DNA of 64,000 nucleotides from Sycobia sp. Sy_11 (GCA_018907035.1 JACCIC010000097.1:1653501-1717500); one strand, 5' to 3'; shown: positions 1 through 11,394, numbered from the stretch's first letter. Numbers and translations: made by a program. Notes: a model not told the origin generated them from the sequence alone.

Positions 1-996
1 GCAGACCGCCATTCTCTGTCCTCGACTGTTAACGTCGAAAACATGGGGCCGACGGTCTGCAGTCCGTCCCGTTTCCCGATTTAACACGTTCGTGATGTCC
101 TCGTTAGTCGTGACACAGTCCAAGTCTAGGAATTCCAGTGTCACCCTGGAGGTCAAATCTTTTACGCGTCCAGTCTCTCCTACAGCGTCTTGAAGAACCT
201 GTCGGAAGTCCGTCTCGTTGTTCTGTCTGGAGAGTTGTAAAAGTACCGCACCGTCTTTTGTCTTTCTTATTGTTCTGACTTGAGTATTACACTTGTCAGG
301 GTCCACCTTTTGCCGTATTGTACGTACCACGTCGACGTACGTCTGTCCCTCAGCCGGCTTGATCATGATCGCTCCTCCCCTGCCTTTGAGGTTAGGGCGA
401 TCAGACCCGCGACCTTGGAGTCTCGCTTTTGGCTGCTCTTTTGTTGGTTTGTTGTCCGTCTCGGTCGTTTTCGGTTTTTTATGCTTTGAGACCACCTTCG
501 CCCATGTTTCGGTCTCGATCGTCCGCTGTTGTGCGGCCGCCTGCTCCGGAGTAGGGGTCTGACGGTCTCTTTTCCGTTTCTGAGGAGTTGCCTCCTCACA
601 TTCATCACTCCGTCCTTTATCTTTCTGTTTTTGTCGGAGCAGTCTCATTCGCTTCAGTTCATACTGTCCGATTTCCACTGCTTCATTGATCTCACTCAAA
701 CCGTTTTTTATTATTTGACTTACATTTTTTTGTATGCAAGTCCTTTCCATCATTTTACTTAGGACTCTGTTTATTGTGTAAAATTGCTCCTGCAATTTAC
801 ACTCAGCAGCTTCCCAAGTTGCCGGCGATTTATAAACATTAGCACTTTCATTCATACTGCTACCTGTAGCATTTTCTGTCACACCAGCCAGGTTGCCTAC
901 TGGTGTGATAGGAGAGTCGGGAAGCTCCATTGACTCTACTGAGTCGCTTGCAGGCGGCACTCGAGAGCCTGCTATAATTTTTTTATTACCTTTCAT
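1..996 (-). CDS. ORF1 (Gag-like) of an R1-clade non-LTR retrotransposon, 3' part beyond window
   Basis: An ATG at 996 on the minus strand opens a frame of 332 codons that reaches base 1 with no stop, so the C-terminus lies outside the window. The middle is Lys/Arg/Glu/Gln-rich. Near residues 209-225 it has IMIKPAEGQTYVDVVR, which matches ILIKANEGVTYAEVLRQ in ORF1 of the two R1-type LINEs at 14236-15606 and 50297-51667. In that family ORF1 is an RNA-binding Gag-like protein that packages element RNA. Its CCHC knuckles normally follow this region and would lie past the left edge. The protein is clearly different from the other two copies, so this is a separate family. The ORF on the same strand at 363-608 is a shadow in another frame. 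Seen: open frame and shared motif. Inferred: Gag role. Confidence 0.72.
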   Translation of the reverse strand, partial: MKGNKKIIAGSRVPPASDSVESMELPDSPITPVGNLAGVTENATGSSMNESANVYKSPATWEAAECKLQEQFYTINRVLSKMMERTCIQKNVSQIIKNGLSEINEAVEIGQYELKRMRLLRQKQKDKGRSDECEEATPQKRKRDRQTPTPEQAAAQQRTIETETWAKVVSKHKKPKTTETDNKPTKEQPKARLQGRGSDRPNLKGRGGAIMIKPAEGQTYVDVVRTIRQKVDPDKCNTQVRTIRKTKDGAVLLQLSRQNNETDFRQVLQDAVGETGRVKDLTSRVTLEFLDLDCVTTNEDITNVLNRETGRTADRRPHVFDVNSRGQRMAVC

Positions 997-1768
997 GATT
1001 GTATTGTTAATTTGTGTTAAATGTTTTATATTTGTGATGGTCAGGAGGATCACTTGTTGGAGATGACGGTTCAGCGTCCTGAATCTCCCCAATACTGAAG
1101 CCCTCCTACATTCCGGTGGCCTCGGCTGTTCCTCCCCCACGACTTGCAGCAGGGTCCCATCCGTACGCCATACGGCACTACTACGAGAAGCGAGATTTGA
1201 CGTCTGACGACGTCTTACCACTGTGTGGGGCAGCCTACCATGTTGGCTAGACTGGGTTCGGGCCCCCTACTTGTGGCGGCCCATGAGTGCCATCTGGTTT
1301 TACAACTGTACCCTCCAGAAGGGGAACGCACATAAGTATGAAGTGATTCCCTCACAGCTAATCCCACCAATCAACAAGTAATCACTGCATCCGCAAGATC
1401 TTACCGTCGCTCAAACTGGTCACATTCATACGTTAGAGATGCCCGTTTATAGGGCCTCTCATTCATTCATAACCCGCCTGGAAGTTACCCGTTTATAGGG
1501 TCTCCATTTCCACCATTCGTGGGAAACTCGTTTATAGAGTTCCCGATATACTCCCCAGTCCGGGTACGGTTATCTTACAGATATGTAGGTGTGTGAATGA
1601 TGAGTGGGTGTGTAGACGGGCGAATACCACTATTTTCGCTCGAAGTTCTTGTCCACGGCCACTTATTCGTCACTCTTAGAAGTGCTTATTTCGTGACTGA
1701 CCGCGAGTGGTCGTTCCCCTATCCGCAACCCCGGGGACGCGTGTGGTAGCTGAACTCAAGGCCCCACA
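997..1768 (-). other. 5' UTR of the R1-clade element at the left edge
   Basis: About 770 bases separate the ORF1 ATG from an (ATT)n tract. The stretch is more GC-rich than its right flank and has no long frame. It shares ggttgcggatagggga with the 5' UTR of the (AC)n-flanked LINEs (near 15720 and 51780), so it is read as the element leader. It contains three hairpins with the same loop at 1436-1544. Confidence 0.55.
1436..1544 (-). repeat. Three spaced hairpins with identical 7-nt loops
   Basis: On the plus strand the cores are gcccgtttatagggc (1441-1455), acccgtttatagggt (1487-1501) and actcgtttatagagt (1526-1540). The loop gtttata is constant. The stem changes GCCC/GGGC to ACCC/GGGT to ACTC/GAGT, so pairing is kept by paired substitutions. 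The first has an outer GAGA/TCTC helix and the third an outer GGGAA/TTCCC helix with one bulged A. In the element RNA (minus strand) the loop reads UAUAAAC. Confidence 0.6.
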
Positions 1769-1840
1769 ATTATTATTATTATTATTATTGTTATTGTTAT
1801 TATTATTGTTGATTTGTTATTAGTATTATTATTATATCAG
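1769..1840. repeat. (ATT)n microsatellite at the 5' end of the LINE
   Basis: Mostly ATT triplets with some GTT, starting directly where the LINE leader ends. Confidence 0.85.
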
Positions 1841-2578
1841 GGTTATTGTATATTATACATAGGTGTTGTAGAAGGATTTTTATAAATCAACATAGTTTTG
1901 AACATTTTTTTATTTTAACTATGACAAACAACACATAAAAATACTTCCACGTTAAGAAAGGGAATTGACCTTCAAATAAATAATTATCTTGATTCTAAAT
2001 ATTAGTTAGAAAATTCAAATTGAAGGAATATAAAAGATTTTTATTATTCAGAAAGAAACTGTAAATATTATTCATTATACTTTTTTTCATCGTTATTCTT
2101 TTGATTTTCATCATCATGGTAATTTGGCATTTTTCAATATCAACGAATTAGATTTATAATACGATTGGATGAATAAATTAAATTGAGATGATAAGAGTTG
2201 CCACATTAGGCTACTGTTACATCAATATACAGTTAGCTTTGGCTGCTCAGACAGCACACGCACGCACATTAGAACATTTCAAAAAATAACTAATATCAAG
2301 ATCAAAGGTGCACTGATGAAAGACCTTCAAAAATATTATGTTTTGTTATCTTATACCTGTTTCAATTATTGGTAATTAATGAAAGATATTATTTTACTTA
2401 TTTCTAAAATAAATAATTTAATAAATAATATAATTTGATTGTTTTTTAAAATTATTTTAAAATTTCTGTGAATTTGAGTTTATATCGGAATTTTAATTTA
2501 TGCAGAGTGCACATACTGCATGTCTGGTGACTGGAGACTCCCGCAAATGACAAAAAATTACCTTGGTTAGTATATAAG
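1841..2578 (+). repeat. Dispersed repeat family A, copy 1
   Basis: This non-coding AT-rich stretch is collinear with 58230-58935 (shared landmarks include ggttattgtatattata, acgcacattagaac and acctgtttcaattattgg). Its right third recurs inverted at 6386-6640 (shared ccttggttagtatataa). No coding frame or clear terminal repeats were seen, so the element class is unknown. Confidence 0.75.
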
Positions 2579-2595
2579 CTCAACTAACACTTCCT

Positions 2596-2648
2596 ATACA
2601 TACATACATACATACATACATACATACATACATACATACATACATACA

Positions 2649-2695
<47 letters not shown>

Positions 2696-2730
2696 CATAT
2701 CATATCATATCATATCATATCATATCATAC
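2596..2730. repeat. Microsatellite block (CATA)n, (TA)n, (CATAT)n
   Basis: Tetranucleotide, dinucleotide and pentanucleotide runs follow one another. The pentanucleotide run ends directly at the Helitron-like terminus; the same pentamer borders the copy near 57530. Confidence 0.9.
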
Positions 2731-3000
2731 TCATACTATACTACTAATTTATAAAGGCAAAGCGTGTTTTTGTTTGTACACGATAACCGAAAAAACTACT
2801 GAACCGATTGTTCTGAAATTTGGCATATAGATTCTATATTATCTTGGAAAGGACATAGGCTATGTTTTTTATTGAAAATCTTTTTACTTTCATCAATAAA
2901 TTAAAATAATAGTTTTAACAATCAGTTCCACCAGCGGCCACTAGGCGGCGTCTTAAATCACGAACATCAACTCAAAGTAGTCCGCTTAAAGTATTAATAC
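2731..3000 (+). mobile_element. Helitron-like 5'-terminal segment, copy 1
   Basis: Begins TCATACTATACTACTAATT and continues through tttataaaggcaaagcgtg, an 'accgaaaaaactactgaacc' stretch and 'acataggctatg'. This resembles the 5' ends of insect Helitrons, which start with TC and carry a TACTAAT..TATAAAG block. It is homologous over about 270 bases to the reverse complement of 57290-57529, with homology ending at 'attaata' in both. No Rep/helicase ORF is present, so it would be non-autonomous. The Helitron label is from memory of the motif and needs a search. Confidence 0.45.
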
Positions 3001-3174
3001 CAGGCCAGCTCAAGTGAATGTTCATATCCAACTTTGGGATTCGTATCCTAAAGAAGGTGTGACGTTAGTGATGTAACCTTTTTTGTTCTTCAGGTTAATC
3101 TGACACTACTCTTACACCTTATGGATATCGTTTGATTTTTGTAAATTTTATTTTGTCTTACGTGAGAAAATCTG

Positions 3175-3205
<31 letters not shown>

Positions 3206-3386
3206 TTCTCTGTCTTTCTCCTTCTCTGATAAAATGGTTCTGTATGCCAAATCATACTGAATACAATTTGTAACGACAAATTATATATTTTTGTTTTTAT
3301 ACATTATATTAACTTCAGAATTGTGATAAAAGACAAGATAGTAAAATATAAGATTTTTAACCAATAACCTCGAAACTATGTACATA

Positions 3387-3443
<57 letters not shown>

Positions 3444-3654
3444 CGTCACTTCTTCATAAATAGATAAAATATCTATCGTCTGCTTAAAAAATATGCTATT
3501 CGCATACCAACATTTTGCTTGAATTTCCGTTGGCACCACTACGAAAATATTCAGGGTATTTAATTCAGAAAATGGAAATATACGAAATATGTATATATAC
3601 ATTTTAAATACGGTTTATACTGAGCAAGATTGTATTTGCGTGTACAGAAAGTTG
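3001..3654. other. Non-coding stretch with microsatellites
   Basis: No gene seen. It holds a (CT)n tract near 3172-3215 and an (AT)n tract near 3388-3440. The ORF at 3357-3602 (-) is Tyr/Ile repeat made by the (AT)n tract. In the sister element near 57290 this stretch is absent. Confidence 0.6.
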
Positions 3655-4215
3655 ATTACGATATCCGGTTGCCTCAAGATGATTTCTATAGGCAGTTGTG
3701 TGTCCGGATGATAGAATGCGATGTTCAGGTGTCTGGGCGATTTCTACGGGGAATATTGTATTTAGTTGATAGAAAACGACGTCCAGATATGAGGAAATAA
3801 ACTTCTATGGGAAGATTCATGTTGAGACCGTACTCTTTCCGATCGACTTCTACTGGGACTATCGTGTTCAGTTGGTAGGAAACGATGTTTAGGTATGTCG
3901 AGACAACTTCTACGGGGAGTTTTGTGTTCGGATGATAGAATGCGATTTCCAGATGATTTGGAACGGCTTCTACGGGGAGTGTCATGTATAGTTAGTGGAA
4001 AACGATGTCCAGGTATCTCATTACGACTTCTATGAAGAGATTCGTATTCTATCATTCGAACAAGCGCTCTCCCAGTAAGAGTCATCCCGGGATACCTGGA
4101 CATTGTATACTACCTCTCCAACACAAAAGTCTCTATAGCAGTCGTCCCGAGACATTTCCTATAGTCCGAACATGGTACTCTCTGTAAACGCCGTCACGAG
4201 ACACTTGGACATCTT
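3655..4215. repeat. Minisatellite of about 60 bp with an orientation switch, left array
   Basis: Diverged units of about 60 bases carry gacttctacggggag, tgttcggatgatagaat and cgatgtccaggtatct in order. Units run in one orientation to about 4045 and then in the reverse orientation (cacttggacatc, gtcgtcccgag) to about 4215. The switch at attcgtattctatcatt is also present, reverse-complemented, near 56205-56235. Since 60 is divisible by three, long frames arise on both strands (3725-3985, 3762-4103); these are not counted as genes. Confidence 0.75.
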
Positions 4216-4435
4216 TTTTTACCGGTCGAATTCGAAAGTACAATTTTCTCCATCGAAGCCATATTTAATATGCATATATATTGTATAAAATGATCGGCAA
4301 AATATCAACTTTTTGAAGTGAACACTACATTAAAGCAGCATTTTATACAGAAGCGAAGATAGGTAAATTATGGTCAATTATTTATAGAAATATAGATTTT
4401 TATATAGAGAGTACTTTTTACTTAGATATTATTGA

Positions 4436-4440
<5 letters not shown>
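4216..4440. repeat. Array-flanking terminal segment, left copy
   Basis: This is the reverse complement of the 55785-56040 flank of the right-hand array (shared 'gaattcgaaagtac', 'ttgtataaaatgatcggc', 'ttatacagaagcga'). It ends in an (AT)n tract at 4441-4484. Confidence 0.6.
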
Positions 4441-4485
<45 letters not shown>

Positions 4486-6385
4486 CATTGTATGCGAATA
4501 TATAAATTATTGTTGATGCATTTAATATGTATTATACGTGTATAAGTTATAGCTTGTATATAAATGAATTCAATATTCAAAATTAAGAACTCGATATAAA
4601 TTTACAATTAAAGTAACTATCAACGTTAATGAATTTATATAATAATGCATAACAACGATATTAATTTTTTAGCAATGCTATATATTATACCTAGTTTCCA
4701 TCTTATTTGAAGGTAAGTTATAGTCATAATTAAAAATATATTGACACGAAACTAACTGTTATAGGTTTTAAATACCTAAAAAAGAAGTTTAGATAATGTA
4801 TCTATAAATCGGCCGAAATGACCAGAAGAACGTTTCATATATTTCTAGTTACTGCCGAATATTAAGACCTTGTTTCTACGTTTCTCCATATTGAAATAGC
4901 TTGTTTATGGCTTAAAAATGTTTAGCATTTCTGCCAGAGAACCGTAATCTTCTCATTGTTTATCTGTCTTTATATTCTGCTTCCTCTGTTGTTTGGAATA
5001 TATTTTTTTTGACAACTACTGTTTGTATAGAAAAATGCATAAAATAAGAAATATATATTTTAATGAAATTTGTCACTTTTTTTCAAAATCCTTCTTTGAA
5101 ATATTTTTGATCGTACAAGATAACTTAGAAGAATAAGATTTTTACAGAGTTCTTGTGGTTTTCACGATAAAAATAGAATTTTCTCCAAGTTTCACCATAC
5201 TATTTGTGGTTCGAGCATTCCATAAAACATAAGTAAATAGTTTTTCAGAAGAATGGGATAAGGCGACTATTGTAAAATGCAGTAACTTTTTATTTATGCC
5301 AATTCAAAAATAAAATCGATTTTCTTTATTTTTTAATATTTCATTGCAATACATTGTAAACGGATGGGTTTTTCTATTTGGTATAATTAGCAGAAGTTTT
5401 AATTTCATAATTTATTTATAGTTTAAAACGTTATGTCATTATTTTTTAATCTTAATCATTAAATGTTGTATTGCCATTATTTTGTTATTCTGAAAAGCAA
5501 ATTTAAAAAATTATATTACGTCTAAACATATTTCAACAATTGATTTATGTATAGATACATTCAGATTCAATTTTTTTAATATAATAAAATTTTAGTTTGC
5601 ATGAATATAAAATTAACAATATTTTTAAAAACTAGAAATAAATCTAGTTAATTTTATTTGAAAAAAATACGAATAAATTGATTAGTGCCAATAATAAACT
5701 ATAAATTATATGTAGAATCAAATTATAACTTTGCTTCGTACCGTATGTACCAAAAATTAATTCTTACATAGTTTTAAAGTTTTACCATCATTATAAAAAT
5801 AATATATAATTAAAGATTATTTATTATAATCAATTTAATTGAAAGAATAGTTGGCTAACGTAGAAATTATTTAGAAAAATGATTTTGAAGATTACAATCC
5901 TAGTAGAAATGCTAAATATTTTTTAACCATAAACAAGGTATTTTGTAATAAAGAAACCTCAAAACAAGGTATTAATATTCGATAGTAACTAGCAATATAT
6001 ATACCGTTTTTTCCGCCCATTTTGACCGATTTATAGATCAATTTTCTAAAGCTATTTTCGACGTATTTAAAACCCGTAATAGTTAGTATCACATAAATGT
6101 ATTTTAGCTTAAGTTAAAAATTACCTTAAAACTAACTTCAAACTAGGTATAAGGTATAGCCCTGTCAAAATATTAATATCGTTATGCTTTCTTATATAAA
6201 TTTATTGACTTTAATTATTATATTAATTAATTAATTGTAAATGTTTATCAAGTTCATTTCGAAAATTTCTATGTAACTTATATGCACGCTCGCTCTATAT
6301 ACTTTATACATATAATACATATAAAATTAATTGACAATAATTTACACATTCATATACAATATTATACTTATATGAGGTTTTAATC
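4441..6385. other. AT-rich sequence without a recognisable gene
   Basis: Starts with (AT)n and continues as AT-rich sequence with no coding frame of interest on either strand. The 66-codon frame at 5892-6092 (-) is not recognisable. Confidence 0.6.
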
Positions 6386-6640
6386 GGATTTATATACTAA
6401 CCAAGGTAATGTTTTGCCACTTGCGGGAGTGGCGAATCACCAGATATGCAGTATGTACACTTCCCATAAAGTAAGGTTTCGAATTAAAATTATGATCTCA
6501 ACTCAATATACATTTTAAAAAAATTTTAAATATCAAATTATATTATTTATTTTATAAATATTTATATAATTGAAACCGGTATAAGACATCAAAGAATAGA
6601 ATTTTTTCATTAATTGCTACATGCGAAAATTTAGACATTA
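6386..6640 (-). repeat. Dispersed repeat family A, inverted partial copy
   Basis: The reverse complement matches 2330-2578 (gcaagtggcaaaac, ttaccttggttagtatataa, tcttataccggtttcaatta). With copy 1 it encloses about 3.8 kb between inverted repeats. Confidence 0.7.
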
Positions 6641-7064
6641 AATAATAAAAGAAAAACATTTCCAAAACTAATTAATTACTTAGATGTTCAGCGTTTAACT
6701 GACTATACGTAAAATTGTACATTGTATTGATCGCCTAAGATGTATTACGTGTTTGTTTATATACACTAGCCCTCGGCCAACAGAGTAGCTTTCGACACAT
6801 ACCCTAAGTGTGACGTTTGCGGTTTTCAGTACGATTCGGCAGTCTAGATTACGGTTGCGTACAGAACACACGTTCGTCGACGAGCCAGTACAATCAGTAC
6901 AATTACATTGCGTACATAATTATATTTTGATAATTTTGATAATTTTAATAAATTTCTTTGTTTTTTATTTACATACAACAATAGTGGAACAAATTTATTT
7001 CAAACTCCTTTCGTAATCGTAACGCTACTTCAGTTTAGTTACTCCTTTTCGGTGAATGTTACAA
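6641..7064. other. Unassigned spacer left of piggyBac
   Basis: AT-rich. A less AT-rich patch near 6770-6900 encodes nothing I recognise. Confidence 0.5.
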
Positions 7065-7068
7065 TTAA

Positions 7069-7750
7069 CCCTTTAACGCCCAACTTGACCATTTTTCGAT
7101 AATATTTTCAGTGATGTGTAACACTAATTTAAAATGGTTCAAGAAATTCTTTAGATACCATTTTTAACGTAAAATTGTATGTACTTTCAGAATCCGGTAT
7201 TAAAATTGTAGAATAATTTAACAAAAAAAAAGTTATAAACAATTTTTTGCAAAAAAACGTGAATTTTTGAGAAAAAAAATCGTCTAACCCAAATTTTTGA
7301 ATGGAAAAAGGGTTCGCTCGCATGTCCAACACGTACTTATTTGGTCAATGGCATGTATACTTTATTGTAAAACAGTTGCAAATACCGAAATTAAAAATGG
7401 TGGCCATCCAAACAACCCTTTTTCCACCAAACTTATCAAGAAAGGTTCGTGATTTTTTTTCTCGATCAGGATCGACTTAACGAAAAAAATTTGTAGAACA
7501 AAAAGTTGTTAAAATTTATCAGAGAAGTCGTGTGAATTTTTTCAGACTTTTCGGAGCGACTTTTGGATTTTTGGATATGGCCATTTTTTGATAAATCCAA
7601 AAATCGCTCCGAAAATTCTGAAAAAATTCACAAGTATTCTTTGATTAATTCTAAGCACTTTTTGTCCTATAACTTTTTTGTAGAGTTCGTCTTTATTGAA
7701 TTAAAAATTGTTGAACGTTCTTAGCCGCTATTGAATGTAACGTTTCCCGG
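7069..7750 (+). repeat. piggyBac left terminal inverted repeat
   Basis: Nearly the reverse complement of 9838-10518. Inside it, cggagcgacttttggat near 7550 and atccaaaaatcgctccg near 7595 form a further inverted repeat around a central 'tggccattttttgat'. Confidence 0.88.
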
Positions 7751-7899
7751 GTTTTACCACGTGGAGGTGAACGTTCATTGTAAACCCATGTTATCGGTTT
7801 TTTTTGTTGTTTTGTTTTTGCTGTTTTTTTGTTTTTTTTTTAAATAATTTTTGACTCTGAATTTTTTGTTTAGTAGTAAATACTCAAAGAAGATAACTA

Positions 7900-9515
7900 C
7901 TAATAGTGCTTTTTTTTGAAGCATGGTTCACAAAAATATTCATTATTGCATTTCTCACAACATTTAGAACTTCTTACTTTACATTCCGAGCAATACGAGC
8001 GTTTGGTTCCTTTTGCAAGCTCATGCTTCGTCAATAAAACTGTTTGTAGATAATGCTTGCTTATTTCTACTGCAAATTTTTTTATCCCACATTTTTCGTT
8101 TTGTCGAACAGTATTCCTCAGAATAAGTGCATTTGTAATAGATGCTTGAATTATTCGCAACAAAATATTCCACGTCAATTTTTTGGATCGGATACTTGGT
8201 AACAGTTTATTACAGTACTGATCGTGGATGTCTACTTCGCCCATAAATTGGTTATAAATTTTAAAAGCATTCGGAAATGGTATTTCCACCTTCTGTTGAT
8301 CAGTGCTACTATATCTTTTTACAGCACCAAGGGACTTGATACCTGCTGCAGTGGACAGAATTGAAACAGGCTTCGAATCTTGCACAGTAATAAAATTCAG
8401 TCCACTAGACTGGTCATGTTGTACAGCAAAAGTACCTTTAGGATCTTTTTTATCCAAGATATTTTTTACCGTCAACCGATTTTCTCTAACTGTCCCTGTT
8501 GCTTGAAGACCAATTCTCTTTAGATGAACCAGTAAATCTGGACAAGTAAAAAGGTTGTCGAAATAAATATGATTCAGTTGTAATTTACACGGAGATAAAG
8601 ATTTCAACATATTGTCCAGCATTCGAATAATTACTCTGCTAGCTAGAGTACAATTTGCTAATCTATCATTTGTTTCGTTTTTACCACAGTAAATGTCAAA
8701 ATGAAAAAGGTAACCAAAACTGCTACATAGAACCCAAAGCTTGATACCAAATCGAGTTGGCTTTCCCCTTATAGATTGTTTTAGAGTACATCTACCAAAA
8801 TATTTAACCATCATTTCATCGATCGAAAATGCTGTGCAAAAATTGGCGAATTTCTTTATGTTCGTATTGAATATATCTGTAATGCTCGAACACGCCAAAC
8901 TTTGTCCAAATCATTCTTATCCTTCAACTGCGAACATTTCAAAAAACTTTTTATTTGTTGAAATTTATTTCTACTTATGGAGTAACAAACTATTTCACTT
9001 TTTAAAAATGAGTTTGTCGACCAATAATCTCGTTGAGATGGTCTTTTGTTATAGGTTGAGAAAATTATAACACCTAGAAAAGTATTCAAATCCGTTAGAG
9101 ATAACTCATATCCATTCTCTTTCGTAGCGTCTATAATGTAATTTTTTTAATTCTAGAGAGAAAAAGAACTCAAAAATCTCTGCTGGACAACAATTGAAAA
9201 ATTTTTTTCTGTCTGGTTCGGATAAAAAATCTCATTCTCAGGAGAATGATTGTACACCCTCTCTCCTTTTTTCCAAACATATTCATGAGCTTCTTCTAAT
9301 TTTTTTTGAGTATTATTATAATTATCAAATATTTTAGTGTAAGAAACAGAAGGAAATGGAACATACGAGTTAGTCGTGACATTTTCATGAAGTTCATCTT
9401 CATCATTCGATCCATCATTATCAGACTATCCCGAATCCTCACCAGGAATAAATATATATTCATTGTAATTTTCTTTTTCAGAAATTTCATATCGATTTCC
9501 TCGATTACTCGACAT
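7900..9515 (-). pseudogene. piggyBac transposase, broken
   Basis: The minus-strand reading starts at an ATG at 9515 with an acidic N-terminus, as is usual for piggyBac transposases. An in-frame TAG lies near 9445 and the frame shifts near 9195, near 9145 and near 8890. The last piece (7900-8898, 332 codons) has the catalytic core: SIDEMMVKYFGR (Asp27 of that piece), IYFDNLFTCPDLL (Asp114) and MGEVDIHDQY (Asp223), matching the family's three aspartates. It ends in a Cys-rich zinc-binding domain (CSEC, CCEKC, CEPC). The family cuts and pastes DNA at TTAA. The breaks mean this copy cannot make an intact enzyme. Confidence 0.9.
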
Positions 9516-9837
9516 TTTCAGGTCGTTAGCTGATATATGTATGAAAGAAACGTGAGTGTGTATAATATGAAATAGGTATAAGTAGTTTAGAAAGTAATTT
9601 ATAAAATAGGTATAAGGAAAGATATCTAATTTACGCGTTATATAGTATGTATTTTTAGTTTATACTTATGACCTATTAGGAACGTAAAATTTAAAAAATT
9701 ACAAAGTAATCAGAAATAGAGCATACATTATTTTCTGAATTTCTTGATATAGTTGTTTATCGAGGTAAAATAAAAAACGAAGAATAATGTTCTTTGATTA
9801 GAAAAAACAATAAATAAATATTGATTGTGGTGAAACC

Positions 9838-10518
9838 AGGGCAACGTTACATTCAATAGCGGCTAAGAACGTTCAACAATTTTTAATTCAATAAAGACGA
9901 ACTCTACAAAAAAGTTATAGGACAAAAAGTGCTTAGAATTAATCAAAGAATACTTGTGAATTTTTTCAGAATTTTCGGAGCGATTTTTGGATTTATCAAA
10001 AAATGGCCATATCCAAAAATCCAAAAGTCGCTCCGAAAAGTCTGAAAAAATTCACACGACTTCTCTGATAAATTTTAACAACTTTTTGTTCTACAAATTT
10101 TTTTCGTTAAGTCGATCCTGATCGAGAAAAAAAATCACGAACCTTTCTTGATAAGTTTGGTGGAAAAAGGGTTGTTTGGATGGCCACCATTTTTAATTTC
10201 GGTATTTGCAACTGTTTTACAATAAAGTATACATGCCATTGACCAAATAAGTACGTGTTGGACGTGCGAGCGAACCCTGTTTCCATTAAAAAATTTGGGT
10301 TAGACGATTTATTTTCTTCAAAAATTCACGTTTTTTTGCAAAAAATTGTTTATAACTTTTTTTTGTTAAATTATTCGACAATTTTAATACCGGATTCTGA
10401 AAGTACATACAATTTTACGTTAAAAATGGTATCTAAAGAATTTCTTGAACCATTTTAAGTTAGTGTTACACACCACTGAAAATATTATCGAAAAATCGTC
10501 AAGTTGGGCGTTAAAAGG
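9838..10518 (-). repeat. piggyBac right terminal inverted repeat
   Basis: Partner of 7069-7750. The arms differ at only a few positions, so they are far better preserved than the coding region's frame would suggest. The ORF at 10255-10458 mirrors 7129-7332 and is not a gene. Confidence 0.88.
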
Positions 10519-10522
10519 TTAA

Positions 10523-11394
10523 GCATTCGAAAAGTCAACTCTAGAATTTTTCAGATGATAACATCCAATGAAAAATAGACTTTATTATTTCTTTGTAATT
10601 CTTTAAAATTGTTAGTTTCTGTATAATATGATTTTTCTTTTAAGAAATAAACAACATAATGTTATAATATTATATACATTAATTGTGAAGTGAATTGTTA
10701 ATTTACTATTCAGAAACGAGGTTCCAAAAAACCTAGTTTCTATCTAATTGCTAACTAGTTTTTAACCTAGTTTCTCCTTTTTTCATAATTTTCTTCAAAA
10801 TGTTCACATTTTGCACTCTAAGATTTGCCTTGATTCTAGCCACGATGATTTAATAAATTCAATTTAATTGCTATTTACATTCTATTTTCATGCAATTTAC
10901 TAAAGAATAGAATTTACATTATACTACCACACTGAAAAAAAGTGTAAATTAAAACAAATAAGATTTCGTAAATGTTTATATATTTGAATCCAACAAATAT
11001 TTATTTATATTTTATTGATTTGAAAATATATACTTACTTTTAACAAATGAATATTTTTTGATTTTGAATAAACAATGCTTTTGAAATCAGGAATTATGTT
11101 TATTTGAATAGAAAGAACGCACGTATTACATTACACTATATCATTATTCAAAAATAATAATTATTTTTTGACTTTTATTATAATAAAGGGAATATTACTA
11201 TTACTATAGTAAATGGAAACACTATAATAAACATATACGTGAAATATAAAATTAACTAAATAGATATTTGAAAATACTATATGTATGTATTTCAGCATTT
11301 ATCAAAAAATTCAGTTAATAGGTGCTAGTATTTGTGTAAACATTATAATTTTTTAATCAGTGAAAAATCAATCGTGATAAATCGTTTTTTCGAC
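10523..11394. other. AT-rich spacer
   Basis: No coding frame, RNA gene or clear repeat seen. 'cctagtttc' recurs three times near 10725-10790. Confidence 0.5.

Larger units (their letters stand above)
7069..10518 (-). mobile_element. piggyBac-family DNA transposon (inactive)
   Basis: A 3.45-kb element flanked by TTAA at 7065-7068 and 10519-10522, the target duplication of the piggyBac superfamily. The ends read CCCTTTAACGCCCAAC and, on the other strand, CCTTTTAACGCCCAAC. Inverted repeats of about 680 bases surround a minus-strand transposase remnant. Confidence 0.9.

Noticed and set aside
363..608. 81-codon minus-strand ORF
   Set aside because: Lies in a different frame inside the 1-996 ORF1 frame, which carries the family motif.
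2596..2730. CRISPR-like regular repeats
   Set aside because: Simple-sequence tetramers and pentamers without spacers; eukaryotic context. The 60-bp arrays also lack unique spacers.
3357..3602. ORF with Tyr-Ile repeats
   Set aside because: Produced by (AT)n; likewise 38959-39217, 42148-42441, 46408-46617 and 47036-47260.
8303..9070. Plus-strand ORFs at 8303-8506 and 8741-9070
   Set aside because: Antisense shadows of the piggyBac transposase.
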